Positions 25,215 through 34,877 of a DNA stretch of 64,000 nt are shown in pieces. Within the stretch, counting starts at the first letter, position 1. Each line of letters opens with the position of its first letter. This DNA is from Nitrosomonas sp. GTDB taxonomy: Bacteria > Pseudomonadota > Gammaproteobacteria > Burkholderiales > Nitrosomonadaceae. Made by a program: the position numbers and the translations under genes. A model generated the notes under the pieces. The model ran no database searches. It was not told the DNA's origin and saw nothing but the letters and a program-made list of their open reading frames with translations. The stretch is taken from NCBI GenBank assembly GCA_019745325.1, contig JAIETK010000005.1, positions 1-64,000 of the forward strand, given 5' to 3'.

Positions 25215-26930
25215 ATGTCAGCCACAAACTTTAAAACCGAAAACAATACCTACCGCAAACTGATCGGTAACGGACTGACCTACCGCATTCCGCGTTTCCA
25301 GCGTGATTACAGTCGGTCGGAAGATGAATGGGAAGATTTGTGGTTGGACATTCTTGGTACAGTTCGAGAAGGCGGTGAACCGGCGCATTACATGGGCTAT
25401 TTGGTTTTGCAGTCGCAGGATGACAAGAACTTCGATGTGATTGACGGCCAGCAGCGCTTGACGACGTTGACGCTGATTGTTTTGGCGGCGCTCAAGAATC
25501 TCAAGCGGCTGATTGAGGAAAAAAACAATCCTGAGCATAATCAGCGGCGGGTTGAACAAATACGCCAGACCTATATCGGCTATCTCGATCCGGTGACATT
25601 GGTGTCGCGCAGCAAACTGACATTGAACCGGAACAATGATCATTATTTTCAAACGTATCTGGTGCCGTTGGGGCATTTGCCGCAGCGGGGTTTTCGTGCT
25701 TCCGAGCATGGTTTGCGTAAAGCATTTGAATGGTTTGACAAACGCGTGCGTGAGTATGCCAAAAAAGCGGGCGGCGACGAGGGTGTTGCGCTGGCTAGTC
25801 TGGTGGAGACGATGAGTGACCGGTTGTTTTTCACTGTCATCAGCGTGACGGACGAGCTCAATGCTTATAAAGTGTTTGAAACCCTCAATGCACGCGGTGT
25901 GCGCCCCTCATCCACCGATTTGTTGAAAAATTATCTGTTTTCGGTGCTGCACCGGGATGGCGAGCATGCGTATGAAATGAAAGCGTTGGAAGATCGCTGG
26001 GAAGCGATGATAAGCCGGCTCGGCAGTGAGAGTTTTCCGGATTTTCTGTGGGTGCATTGGATTAGCCGGAAAACTTCGGTGCGTCAATCGGATTTATTCA
26101 AAACCATCCGTGCCCAGATTGTTAATCGTGAATCCGTGTTTGAATTGTTGCGCGGTATGGAAGAAGACATGGATGCTTATTTGGCGCTGACCAATCCGGA
26201 AGCGTCGTCATGGTCGCCGGTCCTTAAAGGGTTTGCGCAAAATTTGCGCATGTTCAGCGTGCGTCAACCGTTTTCTCTGTTACTGGCGGCACATCGCAAG
26301 TTTTCATCGGACGATTTTGAGAGCTTGTTGCGCAGTTGCGTGATGATTTCGTTCCGCTATAACGTGATCGGTAGCTTGCCAACGCATGAGCAAGAGCATA
26401 TCTACCATAACGTGGCGCAGAAAATATCCAATGGTGGCTTAACAGCAGCGGCTGAAATATTGGATGTGATGAAGCCGATTTATCCAAACGATGATAAGTT
26501 TCGCAGTGATTTTTCGGAAAAAATATTGCGCACCACGAATTCCCGTAATTCCCGCATCGTCCGTTACATTTTATGTGCTTTGGAGTCTCAACAAAATGGA
26601 CAGGATTATGATTTCGAGAGCGACAGTATTACGATTGAACACATTCTGCCGCAAAATCCCGCATCAGGCTGGTCTGCTTTTAACGAAGAAGAAGCGGATA
26701 TGATGGTCTATCGCTTGGGTAATATGACCTTGCTCAATAAGGGGCAGAATAAAGATTTGGGAAATGCCGGATTCGCTGTTAAAAAGCCGGTGTTGGCGGG
26801 CAGCAATTTTGAGCTTACCCGCAAAGTGGCCGAAGATAATTCCGATTGGACGCCGGAACGCATTGGCGCGCGCCAGAAATCAATGGCTAAGATTGCCACA
26901 AGCGTTTGGCGTATCGCCCAGCTTTCGTGA
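25215..26930 (+). CDS. DUF262/DUF1524 protein, GmrSD-like restriction enzyme
   Basis: A 571-residue fusion of the two halves of GmrSD. The N-terminal DUF262 (GmrS) domain has RIPRFQRDYSRSEDEWEDLW and the hallmark FDVIDGQQRLTTL. The C-terminal DUF1524 (GmrD) HNH domain has SITIEHILPQNP and YRLGNMTLLNKGQNKDLGN. Family members cut modified DNA (glucosylated hydroxymethylcytosine in the best-studied cases) and belong to type IV restriction or related defence. It follows the ATPase/nuclease pair by 64 nt on the same strand and may share a transcript, but its GC content looks higher. Confidence 0.9.
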   Translation: MSATNFKTENNTYRKLIGNGLTYRIPRFQRDYSRSEDEWEDLWLDILGTVREGGEPAHYMGYLVLQSQDDKNFDVIDGQQRLTTLTLIVLAALKNLKRLIEEKNNPEHNQRRVEQIRQTYIGYLDPVTLVSRSKLTLNRNNDHYFQTYLVPLGHLPQRGFRASEHGLRKAFEWFDKRVREYAKKAGGDEGVALASLVETMSDRLFFTVISVTDELNAYKVFETLNARGVRPSSTDLLKNYLFSVLHRDGEHAYEMKALEDRWEAMISRLGSESFPDFLWVHWISRKTSVRQSDLFKTIRAQIVNRESVFELLRGMEEDMDAYLALTNPEASSWSPVLKGFAQNLRMFSVRQPFSLLLAAHRKFSSDDFESLLRSCVMISFRYNVIGSLPTHEQEHIYHNVAQKISNGGLTAAAEILDVMKPIYPNDDKFRSDFSEKILRTTNSRNSRIVRYILCALESQQNGQDYDFESDSITIEHILPQNPASGWSAFNEEEADMMVYRLGNMTLLNKGQNKDLGNAGFAVKKPVLAGSNFELTRKVAEDNSDWTPERIGARQKSMAKIATSVWRIAQLS

Positions 26931-26958
26931 GATCAGATTAATCAACAATCGGCACTCA

Positions 26959-27262
26959 TTACGGAATCAGCTGCAATTCATCCAGTGCAAACCTTCGCTT
27001 CCGTGACCGCGCCGACATGGAACCGGATTTTTAAAATATCGTTTGCAGATGCTGATTGCTCGTCCCCGATTATCAGATATAAAGCATAGTGACCGGTTTT
27101 ATCAATAACGACGCCAGTTTCAATGGTGCCTTGCGAGTGAATGTTAGACTTAACTTGCGAATCATCCGCAAGTTTGAACCATAAAGTTTTTCTGCTACCT
27201 GTAATAGAAGTAGTTTCATTCTTTGCTGTTGTTATTTTGTTAGGCTCTGAAGATAGGATTTA
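26959..27262 (-). pseudogene. Decayed 3' end of a minus-strand gene, NadE-like tail
   Basis: The minus strand reads as a startless open frame (KNETTSITGSRKTLWFKLADD, later GHYALYLIIGDEQ) resembling a beta-sandwich domain. It then needs a one-base shift to end EAKV.LDELQLIP-stop. That ending and its DNA resemble the true NadE C-terminus ([13 protein letters not shown]) at 28444. It may be a carbohydrate-binding-like remnant or a recombinant fragment. It is not functional as it stands. Confidence 0.45.
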
Positions 27263-27603
27263 TTGTGAATCGCGCTTGAATCAGATTTGTTGTGAATTAC
27301 ATACGCGTAATCATTATGTGCGCGCCAGAAAAAAAGTAAATGTGACAAATTGACGCAGACTACTGATAAATCAGATGTATTCAGGTATGTGCAAGTTAGG
27401 GAATTGATTGCCTGTAAAACTTCAAAGTGATGAAAAGAGGGTAAATGAGATAAACGGGGCGAAGAGGTTGTTTTTTCTGATTGATGAATAAATCATCAAT
27501 ATCATTTTTATGATTGGATTCTGAAGCTTTTCTATTTTTTTGACAGTATTACATTAAGTATGTTTGAATAATGTTACTTATATCGAAAAGGAGAATGTCA
27601 ATC
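27263..27603. other. Intergenic region upstream of the UmuD-like gene
   Basis: AT-rich, with no gene seen. Near its end are TTGACA (about 27539) and downstream AT-rich hexamers around 27565-27572 that could be a promoter. No LexA-type CTGT-N8-ACAG box is found, so SOS control of the next gene is not supported by the visible sequence. Confidence 0.4.
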
Positions 27604-28221
27604 ATGTCGAATCGAGGCGGAAAGCGCGAGAACGCGGGCAGACCGAGAGGTCAGGGTAAATTCGGAGAACCGACGGAAGTCATGCGTATACCGCAGAGCC
27701 AGACGGCGACAATCAGAAATTTCCTGGAAGTCTTGCAACGCAAAAAAGCAGAGGGCGGCAGCGAGAATGGCGTGCCTGAAATGGAAGTGGATGAGTTTTT
27801 CACGCCGGTGATCAACGAGCAGCCCACATTGCTGCCGCTTTTTTCCACCAAAGTTGCAGCCGGTCTTCCCAGTCCGGCGGACGATCATGTCGAAAAGCAG
27901 CTCGATGTCAGCGAATTTCTGATCGATCATGCAGCGTCGACATTTTTTGTCACGATCCGGGGAGAATCCATGATCGATGTCGGCTTGCTGCCGGGCGATA
28001 AAGTGGTTGTAGATCGCTCCAGAACTGCCAATATCGGTGATATTGTCTTGGCTGTGGTGGATCGGGAATTCACCATCAAAATCCTCGATTATGGCGCAAA
28101 CAAAATGCCGCGGCTGTTGCCCGCCAATGCTTCCGGAGCTTACCGCCCGATCTATATTCGTCCGGATACGCAGTTTGAAATTTTCGGAGTTGTGACCGGA
28201 TCATTCCGCCGGTTTAAATGA
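27604..28221 (+). CDS. umuD: UmuD-like S24 peptidase with N-terminal NAGRP extension
   Basis: A 205-residue protein of the UmuD/LexA peptidase family. The N-terminus has the basic RGGKRENAGRPRGQGKFGE and MRIPQSQ segments of extended UmuD proteins. The self-cleavage site is likely AAGLPSP. The catalytic serine is in GESM and the lysine in FTIKIL. UmuD' normally joins UmuC to make DNA polymerase V, but no umuC follows. The gene ends before a miniature element and the convergent nadE. ATG at 27604 with AAAGGAGA upstream. Confidence 0.88.
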   Translation: MSNRGGKRENAGRPRGQGKFGEPTEVMRIPQSQTATIRNFLEVLQRKKAEGGSENGVPEMEVDEFFTPVINEQPTLLPLFSTKVAAGLPSPADDHVEKQLDVSEFLIDHAASTFFVTIRGESMIDVGLLPGDKVVVDRSRTANIGDIVLAVVDREFTIKILDYGANKMPRLLPANASGAYRPIYIRPDTQFEIFGVVTGSFRRFK

Positions 28222-28245
28222 GCAACATTGCCGCCGGTCTATTCA

Positions 28246-28396
28246 TTAAGGAAGCGCTGATTAATTGACTGCACGAGCGAATTGCTTCGTTGCGCGGTAC
28301 TCACTGCCTCGCCTATCAGATTGATATGTCTCGGTTGTTGCGTTCCGTGCGCCTCGCCCTTCATCACGTTTGTTGAATTAATCAGCGCTTCCTTAA
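28246..28396. repeat. 150-bp miniature element, copy C (perfect ends)
   Basis: The left end TTAAGGAAGCGCTGATTAAT and its exact reverse complement at the right form perfect inverted repeats of 21 bp (28246-28266 and 28376-28396). The interior is shared with copies A, B, D and E. It lies between the convergent umuD-like and nadE genes. The partly self-complementary interior could form a cruciform or a folded RNA. Confidence 0.92.
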
Positions 28397-28443
28397 GCCA
28401 TTGCGATATTTAATCGCGGTATTTTTTTCTGTGTTTCGGTGCA

Positions 28444-30486
28444 TTACGGAATCAGTTTCAAGTCGTCCAGCCAGACTTTCGCTTCCGCATCCGATGGCGC
28501 GCGCCAGTCGCCGCGCGGCGATAATGAGCCGCCGGAGCCGACTTTCGGTGCATTGGGAATGCACGACCGTTTGAATTGGCTGGTTTGAAAAAAACGCGTT
28601 AGAAATACGCCAAGCCAATGTTTAATGGCGGCGAGATCGTATTCGTTGCGCGATGCTTCATTGATGCCGTCCGGCCAATGCCCCGACAGACGGCTTCCCC
28701 AGGCATGGTGCGCGAGAAATGCGATTTTCGCCGGACCGAAGCCGAAGCGGGTGACGTAATACAAATTAAAATCCTGCAGTTCGTAGGGGCCGATAATTTG
28801 CTGCGTGCTTTGCAACGGCTTGTCCGGTGATTGAGCGGGAATCAGTTCCGGTGAAATTTCAGTATCCAGAATGGCTGCCAGCGCTTCGTGAGCGGCGTCA
28901 TTGAATTGGTGGGTATCAATGGTCCAGCGGATCAAATGCTGGATCAGGGTTTTCGGCACGGACGCATTAATGCTGTAGTGCGACATGTGATCGCCGACGC
29001 CGTAGGTGCACCAGCCGAGTGCGAGTTCGCTGAGATCGCCGGTTCCCAATACCAGCGCGTGATGCAGATTGGCAAGGCGGAACAGATGTGAAGTCCGTTC
29101 GCCGGCTTGCACGTTTTCAAAAGCGATATCGTATTGCGGTTTGCCGCCGGCAAACGGATGTCCGATATCTTTCAACATTTGCAGGCACGATGGGCGGATA
29201 TCGATTTCCTGACTGGTGACGCCGAGCGCGGCCATTAACCGGTGCGCGTTGTTTTTAGTGGTGTCGCTGGTAGCAAATCCCGGCATGGTATAAGCCAGGA
29301 TATTGGCGCGCGGCAAATTTAAACGTTCCATCGCATGTGCGGCGGCAATCAGCGCATGGGCCGAATCCAAGCCGCCGGAAACGCCGATCACGACGCGCTC
29401 GGTTTTGGTGAAAGTCAATCGTTTCATCAAACCTTGAACCTGGATTTGGTACGCTTCACGGCAATGCTCGTCGCGCTTTTCCGGATTGTCGGGAACGTAT
29501 GGAAAACGTGCCACGGGACGGCGTAATGGCACTGCATCTTCCGGCACGGCAAACTCGAATTCAATCCGGCGCAGGCTTCGCAATTGCTCCCGGTGCATCT
29601 GCACCGCATCGTTGAAACTGGTGGTGCGCAGACGGTCTTGAATCAGCCGTTCGAGATCGATATCGGCGGTGATGATTTGCTGTTGATCGGAAAAACGTTG
29701 AGATTCCGCGAGCAGTTGGTGATTCTCATAAATCATCGCATGGCCGTCCCACGCCAGGTCGGTGGTCGATTCTCCGGGGCCGGCGGCGGTGTACAAATAA
29801 GCCGCCAGACACTTGCTCGATTGCATCGCGCAGAGATGGCGCCGGTAATCAGCCTTGCCAATGGTGATATTACTGGCCGACAAATTGACAAGCACGGCAG
29901 CGCCCGCGAGGGCGGCAAAGGTGCTCGGTGGAAGCGGCGCCCATAGATCCTCGCAGATTTCAGTATGTAAGGAAAAGTGGTCGACATTCACGGCGCTGAA
30001 AATCAAATCGTTGCCAAAAGGTACGGTATGATCCAGGAAACGCACGTCCCGGGCGAGTGCGGCATGTGCTGCTGTAAATTGCCGTTTCTCATAAAATTCC
30101 CGGTAATTCGGCAAATAAGTCTTGGGAACGATGCCGAGAATACGGCCGCGATAAATCACGACTGCGCAATTGAATAATTTTCCTTCCAACTGTAACGGCG
30201 CGCCGATCAGCAGAACCGGTGTGAGTTCGCGACTGGCTTCAATGATGCGGGCGATACCGTCAACCACTGCATTGAGCAAGGATTGCTGATGAAATAGATC
30301 ATCAGCGGAGTAGGAAGAGATGCTTAATTCCGGAAACAACGCGACGGCTGATTTGAGTCCGGATGCATGCGCTGCCAGTTCGAGAATGCGATCGACGTTA
30401 TATACTGGGTCGGCAACCCTGAGATGCGGGATGCAAGCGGATGCCCGGATAAAATGGTGTGAATAGATCGAGTGGAAGTTTTTCAC
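28444..30486 (-). CDS. nadE: Glutamine-dependent NAD+ synthetase
   Basis: A 680-residue two-domain enzyme that converts deamido-NAD to NAD using glutamine ammonia. The N-terminal nitrilase-type glutaminase has the E-K-C triad in [26 protein letters not shown] and [11 protein letters not shown]. The C-terminal synthetase has the ATP loop [14 protein letters not shown] and [16 protein letters not shown]. It starts with GTG, with GGAGAT 5 nt upstream. Length fits the bacterial long form. It is not linked to the other NAD genes here. Confidence 0.96.
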   Translation of the reverse strand: MKNFHSIYSHHFIRASACIPHLRVADPVYNVDRILELAAHASGLKSAVALFPELSISSYSADDLFHQQSLLNAVVDGIARIIEASRELTPVLLIGAPLQLEGKLFNCAVVIYRGRILGIVPKTYLPNYREFYEKRQFTAAHAALARDVRFLDHTVPFGNDLIFSAVNVDHFSLHTEICEDLWAPLPPSTFAALAGAAVLVNLSASNITIGKADYRRHLCAMQSSKCLAAYLYTAAGPGESTTDLAWDGHAMIYENHQLLAESQRFSDQQQIITADIDLERLIQDRLRTTSFNDAVQMHREQLRSLRRIEFEFAVPEDAVPLRRPVARFPYVPDNPEKRDEHCREAYQIQVQGLMKRLTFTKTERVVIGVSGGLDSAHALIAAAHAMERLNLPRANILAYTMPGFATSDTTKNNAHRLMAALGVTSQEIDIRPSCLQMLKDIGHPFAGGKPQYDIAFENVQAGERTSHLFRLANLHHALVLGTGDLSELALGWCTYGVGDHMSHYSINASVPKTLIQHLIRWTIDTHQFNDAAHEALAAILDTEISPELIPAQSPDKPLQSTQQIIGPYELQDFNLYYVTRFGFGPAKIAFLAHHAWGSRLSGHWPDGINEASRNEYDLAAIKHWLGVFLTRFFQTSQFKRSCIPNAPKVGSGGSLSPRGDWRAPSDAEAKVWLDDLKLIP

Positions 30487-30631
30487 GAATATCTCCGTTG
30501 AGTCACCATTCTGAACTTGCGCGTGGATAAAAAAACAAATGTTACACGTATCACGATTGATCTGGCAAAACGATCATTCCGATTGGAAATATCCGAGTGA
30601 GTAGACGGATCCTAAGTAAAAGTTATGTGGA

Positions 30632-30648
30632 TGCGTCATTTTGTCGCA
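30632..30648. promoter_or_regulatory. Palindrome TGCGTCATTTTGTCGCA upstream of smbP
   Basis: The sequence has the form GCGNC-N5-GNCGC, which resembles the binding consensus reported for RegA/PrrA/RegR-type response regulators. Related palindromes lie at 38502-38518 and 38579-38595. It stands 357 nt upstream of smbP and on the nadE side of a roughly 520-bp intergenic region with no other gene. The regulator is not identified. Confidence 0.5.
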
Positions 30649-31005
30649 TTGAAATTTGTTTTACAGATCGATAATAATGGCCGTCAAAATAAATATCGAC
30701 AGGAACTGTTGATTAGGATCAACATGACCGGTTGGTTCGTAGCGATAATGGCGGGCAGGTAGTAAAAAATGGTTTTAGCAAGTTCATCGTTGCAAGGTCG
30801 ACCGATTGAAGTTGGCGAGATAACAGAATATACGGCTTAGATCATTATGCGCATGCAATGTAGAGGGAATTAGGTATATACTGAAATCGTGTTGGTAGGG
30901 AAGAAGGAATGCAATGCAATAGTTTCTTCGCCCGCTGTTATCCAGCCGCAGAGATTTTTCAGAAGTAATTGTGTTTTTAATACCATTTAAATAGGAGAAA
31001 TCATC

Positions 31006-31350
31006 ATGAGAGCATTATCAACCGTAGTTGCAATCAGCGCATTGGCATTAATCATGAATGCTCAAGCATGGGCAGCCGACGCAGGGCATACCTCCGAAGC
31101 GATGGAGCATGCCGGAAAAGCGCAGGCGCATGGCGAAATGGGGCACGCCAAGGAATCGCTGGAACACGCTAAAGATAGTTTGGCGCACGCTAAAGCGGCA
31201 AGGGACGATCACGCTGCATCCCATAAACACATGGATGAAGCAATCAAACACCTGGAAGAAGCAATCAAACATGCGGATATGGGACATGGCGCAGAGGCTG
31301 CCAAACATTCGGAAGAAGCGATGAAACATATGCGCCAATCCGGTCATTAA
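31006..31350 (+). CDS. smbP: Small metal-binding protein SmbP
   Basis: A 114-residue precursor with a signal peptide cleaved after AWA (residue 23), leaving a 91-residue mature helical protein. It has 15 histidines arranged in heptad-like EHAK, SLAHAK and AIKHLEE repeats and no cysteine. This matches SmbP of Nitrosomonas europaea, a periplasmic copper-inducible four-helix protein that binds several divalent metal ions. AGGAGAAATCATC precedes the ATG. A strong hairpin terminator follows. Its presence is the clearest sign of the host group. Confidence 0.93.
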   Translation: MRALSTVVAISALALIMNAQAWAADAGHTSEAMEHAGKAQAHGEMGHAKESLEHAKDSLAHAKAARDDHAASHKHMDEAIKHLEEAIKHADMGHGAEAAKHSEEAMKHMRQSGH

Positions 31351-31361
31351 TGATTTCAATC

Positions 31362-31386
31362 ATTCCCCCTCGAAATGAGGGGGAAT
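31362..31386. terminator. Bidirectional hairpin between smbP and hemH
   Basis: ATTCCCCCTC, loop GAAAT, then GAGGGGGAAT: a perfect 10-bp GC-rich stem located between the convergent smbP and hemH stop codons. There is no long T-run on either side, but the position and stability favour termination of both genes. Confidence 0.85.
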
Positions 31387-31394
31387 TTGCTGAG

Positions 31395-32480
31395 TTATTC
31401 TTTCGCACCCAGCGCCAGTGCGCGTTCTTTCGATAGTTGTGCCGCTTCTTTAGAAACTTCCTGATCCAGCCATCCTTGCAAGTGCGTGCTGGCAATATCC
31501 GCTAACGCTTCAATCCAATCAGAACGTTCGTTGAGGCAAGGTATGTAATGAAATTCCTGCCCGCCAGCCTGGATGAATGTATGCTTGGCTTCAATTGCGA
31601 TTTCTTCCAGCGTTTCCAGGCAATCCGAAACGAAACCGGGGCAAACGATATCCACGCGGCGTGTCTGCGCCTTGCCCAGTTGTTCCAGCGTAACTGCGGT
31701 ATACGGTGTCAGCCATTGCGCCTTGCCGAAACGCGACTGAAAGCATACGGCGTATTGCTCGGGTTGCAGCGCCAACGCCTCGGCCAGTAAGCGGCCAGTT
31801 TTCTGGCAATAGCAATGATAGGGATCTCCTTTATCCAGGCTGGACCGCGGGGTGCCATGAAAGCTGATGATCAGTTTGTCGGGCCGGCCATGAACTTCCC
31901 AATAGTCGCGCACATTCTGCGCCAATGCCGCGATATAGCCCGGGTGATCGTGATAGTGCTTGACAGTCCGGATGGCCGGTTGATTGCGGATTTTTCCCAA
32001 TACGGCAAAAACATTGTCCATGGCAGCCGCGGTACTGCTAGCGGCATATTGGGGAAACAGCGGAATAACCAGAATGTGGTCGCAACCCTGCGCTTGCATA
32101 TCGGCCAAAACAGTTGCAACGGAAGGTTTGCCGATGTTCATCGCGTATTCGACAACTGGCGGATTGTTTGTCCTGGCTTGCAACGCTTCGCGCAGCAGTT
32201 TGGTTTGCCGCTCGGTGTGCACTTTTAACGGGGACCCTTCCGGCATCCAGATTTTGGCGTATTTTTCCGCCGATTCCTTGGGCCGGAATGGCAAAATGAA
32301 ACCATGCAAAATCGGCCACCAGATCAGCCGCGGTATTTCGATGACACGCCGGTTGCTAAGAAACTCCTTGAGATAGGGGCGTAATGCCTGGGCTGTGGGT
32401 GCATCCGGTGTGCCTAAGTTAATGAGTAGCACGCCGGTTCTACTTGATGAGCCGTGTTGATAATTTGATTGAATTGACAT
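31395..32480 (-). CDS. hemH: Ferrochelatase HemH
   Basis: A 361-residue enzyme that inserts ferrous iron into protoporphyrin IX, the last step of protoheme synthesis. It shows [14 protein letters not shown] near the N-terminus, the active-site histidine in [17 protein letters not shown], and [16 protein letters not shown]. The start chosen is the ATG at 32480 ([11 protein letters not shown]). An open frame extends upstream but overlaps hrcA. It is downstream of hrcA with a 34-nt gap, probably co-transcribed. Heme demand is high in ammonia oxidisers, and the ccm operon is nearby. Confidence 0.94.
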   Translation of the reverse strand: MSIQSNYQHGSSSRTGVLLINLGTPDAPTAQALRPYLKEFLSNRRVIEIPRLIWWPILHGFILPFRPKESAEKYAKIWMPEGSPLKVHTERQTKLLREALQARTNNPPVVEYAMNIGKPSVATVLADMQAQGCDHILVIPLFPQYAASSTAAAMDNVFAVLGKIRNQPAIRTVKHYHDHPGYIAALAQNVRDYWEVHGRPDKLIISFHGTPRSSLDKGDPYHCYCQKTGRLLAEALALQPEQYAVCFQSRFGKAQWLTPYTAVTLEQLGKAQTRRVDIVCPGFVSDCLETLEEIAIEAKHTFIQAGGQEFHYIPCLNERSDWIEALADIASTHLQGWLDQEVSKEAAQLSKERALALGAKE

Positions 32481-32514
32481 TTGAAATGAGTTGATTTGAT
32501 TACAGAAATATCGG

Positions 32515-33534
32515 TTATTGCTGTGATAAGCCGCTTGAAAGCAGCTTTGCGGTAATATCCACGATCGGAATAATGCGTTCATAGGCCATGCGCCTGGGAC
32601 CGATCACGCCGACCGTGCCAACCACCTCGCCTTCCATTTCATAGGGTGCGGTTATGACACTGAATTCCTCCAGCGAAGCGACATCGGATTCTCCGCCTAT
32701 GAAAATTTTTACGCCATGCGCTTGCCGGCTTAGTTCGAGTAATTGCAGGAGCTTTGTTTTACGTTCGAATAACTCAAACAAATTTTTCAAACCGGTTAAA
32801 TTTTCCGATAGATCGTCAATTTGCAACAAATTATGTTCGCCGGCAAGCACCACGGCTTCGCTGCTTTCATTGATGGCATTGCCGCCAACTTCAATTGCGG
32901 CGTTCATGAGATCGACCATTTTGCTGCGCAGTTGTTTTAATTCGGTACTCAGGCGGCTGCGGATTTCTTCCAGCGTGCAGCCGGCATAATGCTGATTGAT
33001 GAAATTGCCTGCTTCGATCAAATCGGATTGGCTGTACGGCGTATCGGTAAAGATAATGCGGTTTTGCACATCACCTTCGGGGGTGACGATGATCAGCAAA
33101 ATGCGTTTTTCCGAAAGCGCCATGAATTCGACGTAGCGGAAAATTGCGCCTGTGCGCTTCGGTGTCACTACAACACCTGTAAAACGGGTCAGTTCCGAGA
33201 GCAATTGCGAAGCAGCGCTGATTAACCGCGAAGGATTGTCAGGATGCAACTGGTTTTCCAGATGATGCAATTCGGTCTTGTCGAGCTTCTTGACTACTAG
33301 CAGGGTATCCACAAAAAAACGATAGCCTTTGGGGGTTGGAACTCTTCCGGCGGAAGTGTGCGGACTCGCGACCAGTCCCATTTCTTCAAGGTCCGCCATG
33401 ACATTGCGGATTGTGGCTGGACTCAAATCCAGCCCGGAGAATTTAGATAACGCGCGGGAACCCACCGGTTGTCCTTCGTGGATATAACGTTCTACCAGAG
33501 TTTTTAATAAAATTTGGGCGCGTTCGTTCAACAT
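32515..33534 (-). CDS. hrcA: Heat-inducible transcription repressor HrcA
   Basis: A 339-residue repressor of class I heat-shock genes, binding the CIRCE inverted repeat. It has the N-terminal winged helix ([54 protein letters not shown]) with [18 protein letters not shown], and the C-terminal [16 protein letters not shown]. Full length. No CIRCE element is seen in the 448-bp upstream region. The usual grpE and dnaK genes are not in the window. Confidence 0.96.
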   Translation of the reverse strand: MLNERAQILLKTLVERYIHEGQPVGSRALSKFSGLDLSPATIRNVMADLEEMGLVASPHTSAGRVPTPKGYRFFVDTLLVVKKLDKTELHHLENQLHPDNPSRLISAASQLLSELTRFTGVVVTPKRTGAIFRYVEFMALSEKRILLIIVTPEGDVQNRIIFTDTPYSQSDLIEAGNFINQHYAGCTLEEIRSRLSTELKQLRSKMVDLMNAAIEVGGNAINESSEAVVLAGEHNLLQIDDLSENLTGLKNLFELFERKTKLLQLLELSRQAHGVKIFIGGESDVASLEEFSVITAPYEMEGEVVGTVGVIGPRRMAYERIIPIVDITAKLLSSGLSQQ

Positions 33535-33816
33535 GGTTTTATTCTACACGAGTCAGCTGGTTTTATATGTGAATGCAAGTAATCATTAGTGATGAGTCTA
33601 ATTATGGGTATGCTAAACTTCATTGGTGCTCATGCTTTACTCATGAAAACAGAATCGAGTTCGCTACACTTGGGTATTTCCTCAAGAAATTGTTTTTCCC
33701 GGTTATGTATGTACAAGCTGCGATTTTACAATGCTAGATGAAGCATTATTGATTAACTTGTTTTATTTTAACGGTAATTACGGCATTGATATTTAATCCG
33801 GTCTAGCGCGATAAAG

Positions 33817-33967
33817 TTAAGGAAATGCGGAATAATTCGAAGAACGAAATGAAGCGTAAGGCGCATGTAACGCAACAGCCGAGACCTATCAACCCGATAG
33901 GCGAGAATGTGAGCGCCGCGCAACAAGGCGATTCGTTCGTGCGGTCGATCAATCGGCGTTTCCTTAA
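33817..33967. repeat. 150-bp miniature element, copy D (opposite orientation, diverged)
   Basis: Read on the minus strand, it aligns with copies A, C and E (AACGAATCGCCTTGTTGCGC, GCGCCTTACGCTTCATTTCG). The ends TTAAGGAAATGCGG and GGCGTTTCCTTAA are inverted repeats with changes. It lies in the divergent hrcA-nadK promoter region and ends only 15 nt before the nadK start, so it may supply or disturb nadK control signals. Confidence 0.82.
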
Positions 33968-33982
33968 TCATAATTTTCAGTC

Positions 33983-34855
33983 ATGAATTCATCATTTTCA
34001 ACCATCGCCTTGATCGGTAAGCACAAAAACCCCGAGATCGCGGTTCCGCTGCTCAATCTGGCGGAATATTTGACCGCTCGTAAATACCGCGTGTTATTTG
34101 ATCATCTTACAGCCGCGCACATATGTGCCGATCAATACCCGGCGTTTTCTTTGGAGGAGATCGGCGAACAAGCAGACTTGGCGGTGGTAATGGGCGGCGA
34201 TGGCACCATGCTGAACATCGCTCGCATGCTGGTTGCCTATGACGTGCCGCTAATCGGCATTAATCAAGGCAGGCTGGGTTTCTTGACCGATTTATCCATT
34301 GATACCATGTTTGAAACACTGGATGAAATACTGGCGGGAAACTATATCACGGAAAAACGCATGCTGTTGTATACCGAGATCTTTCGCGCGGACACCAATG
34401 TTTTTAATAGCTTGGCGTTTAACGATGTGGTGCTGTACCGCGGCATGAGCAGCGGCATGATTGAGTTTGAGGTCAAGGTTAACGATGAATATGTGAATAC
34501 CTTGCGCTCCGACGGATTGATTGTTAATACGCCGACGGGATCCACCGCATACGCATTGTCTTCCGGCGGCCCGATTTTGCACCCCAATTTGGATTTAATA
34601 GCGCTGGTGCCGGTTTGTCCGCATACTCTGAGTAATCGCCCGATCGTGATCGGCCCGGATGCCGTTGTTGAAATCCGCATGATCAGTTGCCAGCAAGTCA
34701 GGATAAATTGCGACAGTCATTCCGGTTTCGATCTCGAACCCACCGACAAGATCTTGGTGCGGCGTTTTCCTCAATCGGTGCGGCTGCTCCATTCCGTGCA
34801 TCACAGTTATTACCGCATGTTGCGAGAAAAACTGGGCTGGAGTGAATTGCCTTGA
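33983..34855 (+). CDS. nadK: NAD kinase
   Basis: A 290-residue enzyme that phosphorylates NAD to NADP. The GGDGT catalytic motif is at residues 71-75 (VVMGGDGTML). Also present are GINQGRLGFLTDL, FNDVVLYRG, and the second family motif TPTGSTAYALSSGGPIL followed by HTLSNRPIVI. The length is usual. It starts at ATG. Its 3' end overlaps an extended reading frame of recN, so nadK-recN is a likely operon. Confidence 0.96.
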   Translation: MNSSFSTIALIGKHKNPEIAVPLLNLAEYLTARKYRVLFDHLTAAHICADQYPAFSLEEIGEQADLAVVMGGDGTMLNIARMLVAYDVPLIGINQGRLGFLTDLSIDTMFETLDEILAGNYITEKRMLLYTEIFRADTNVFNSLAFNDVVLYRGMSSGMIEFEVKVNDEYVNTLRSDGLIVNTPTGSTAYALSSGGPILHPNLDLIALVPVCPHTLSNRPIVIGPDAVVEIRMISCQQVRINCDSHSGFDLEPTDKILVRRFPQSVRLLHSVHHSYYRMLREKLGWSELP

Positions 34856-34877
34856 CCGCATTGCAAATCGCATTCTT

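Noticed and set aside
33768..33971. 67-codon minus-strand ORF before nadK
   Set aside because: It is almost wholly inside the miniature element copy D and has no independent coding signal.
33535..33982. Search for a CIRCE element in the hrcA upstream region
   Set aside because: No TTAGCACTC-N9-GAGTGCTAA-type repeat was found; HrcA autoregulation is not supported here.
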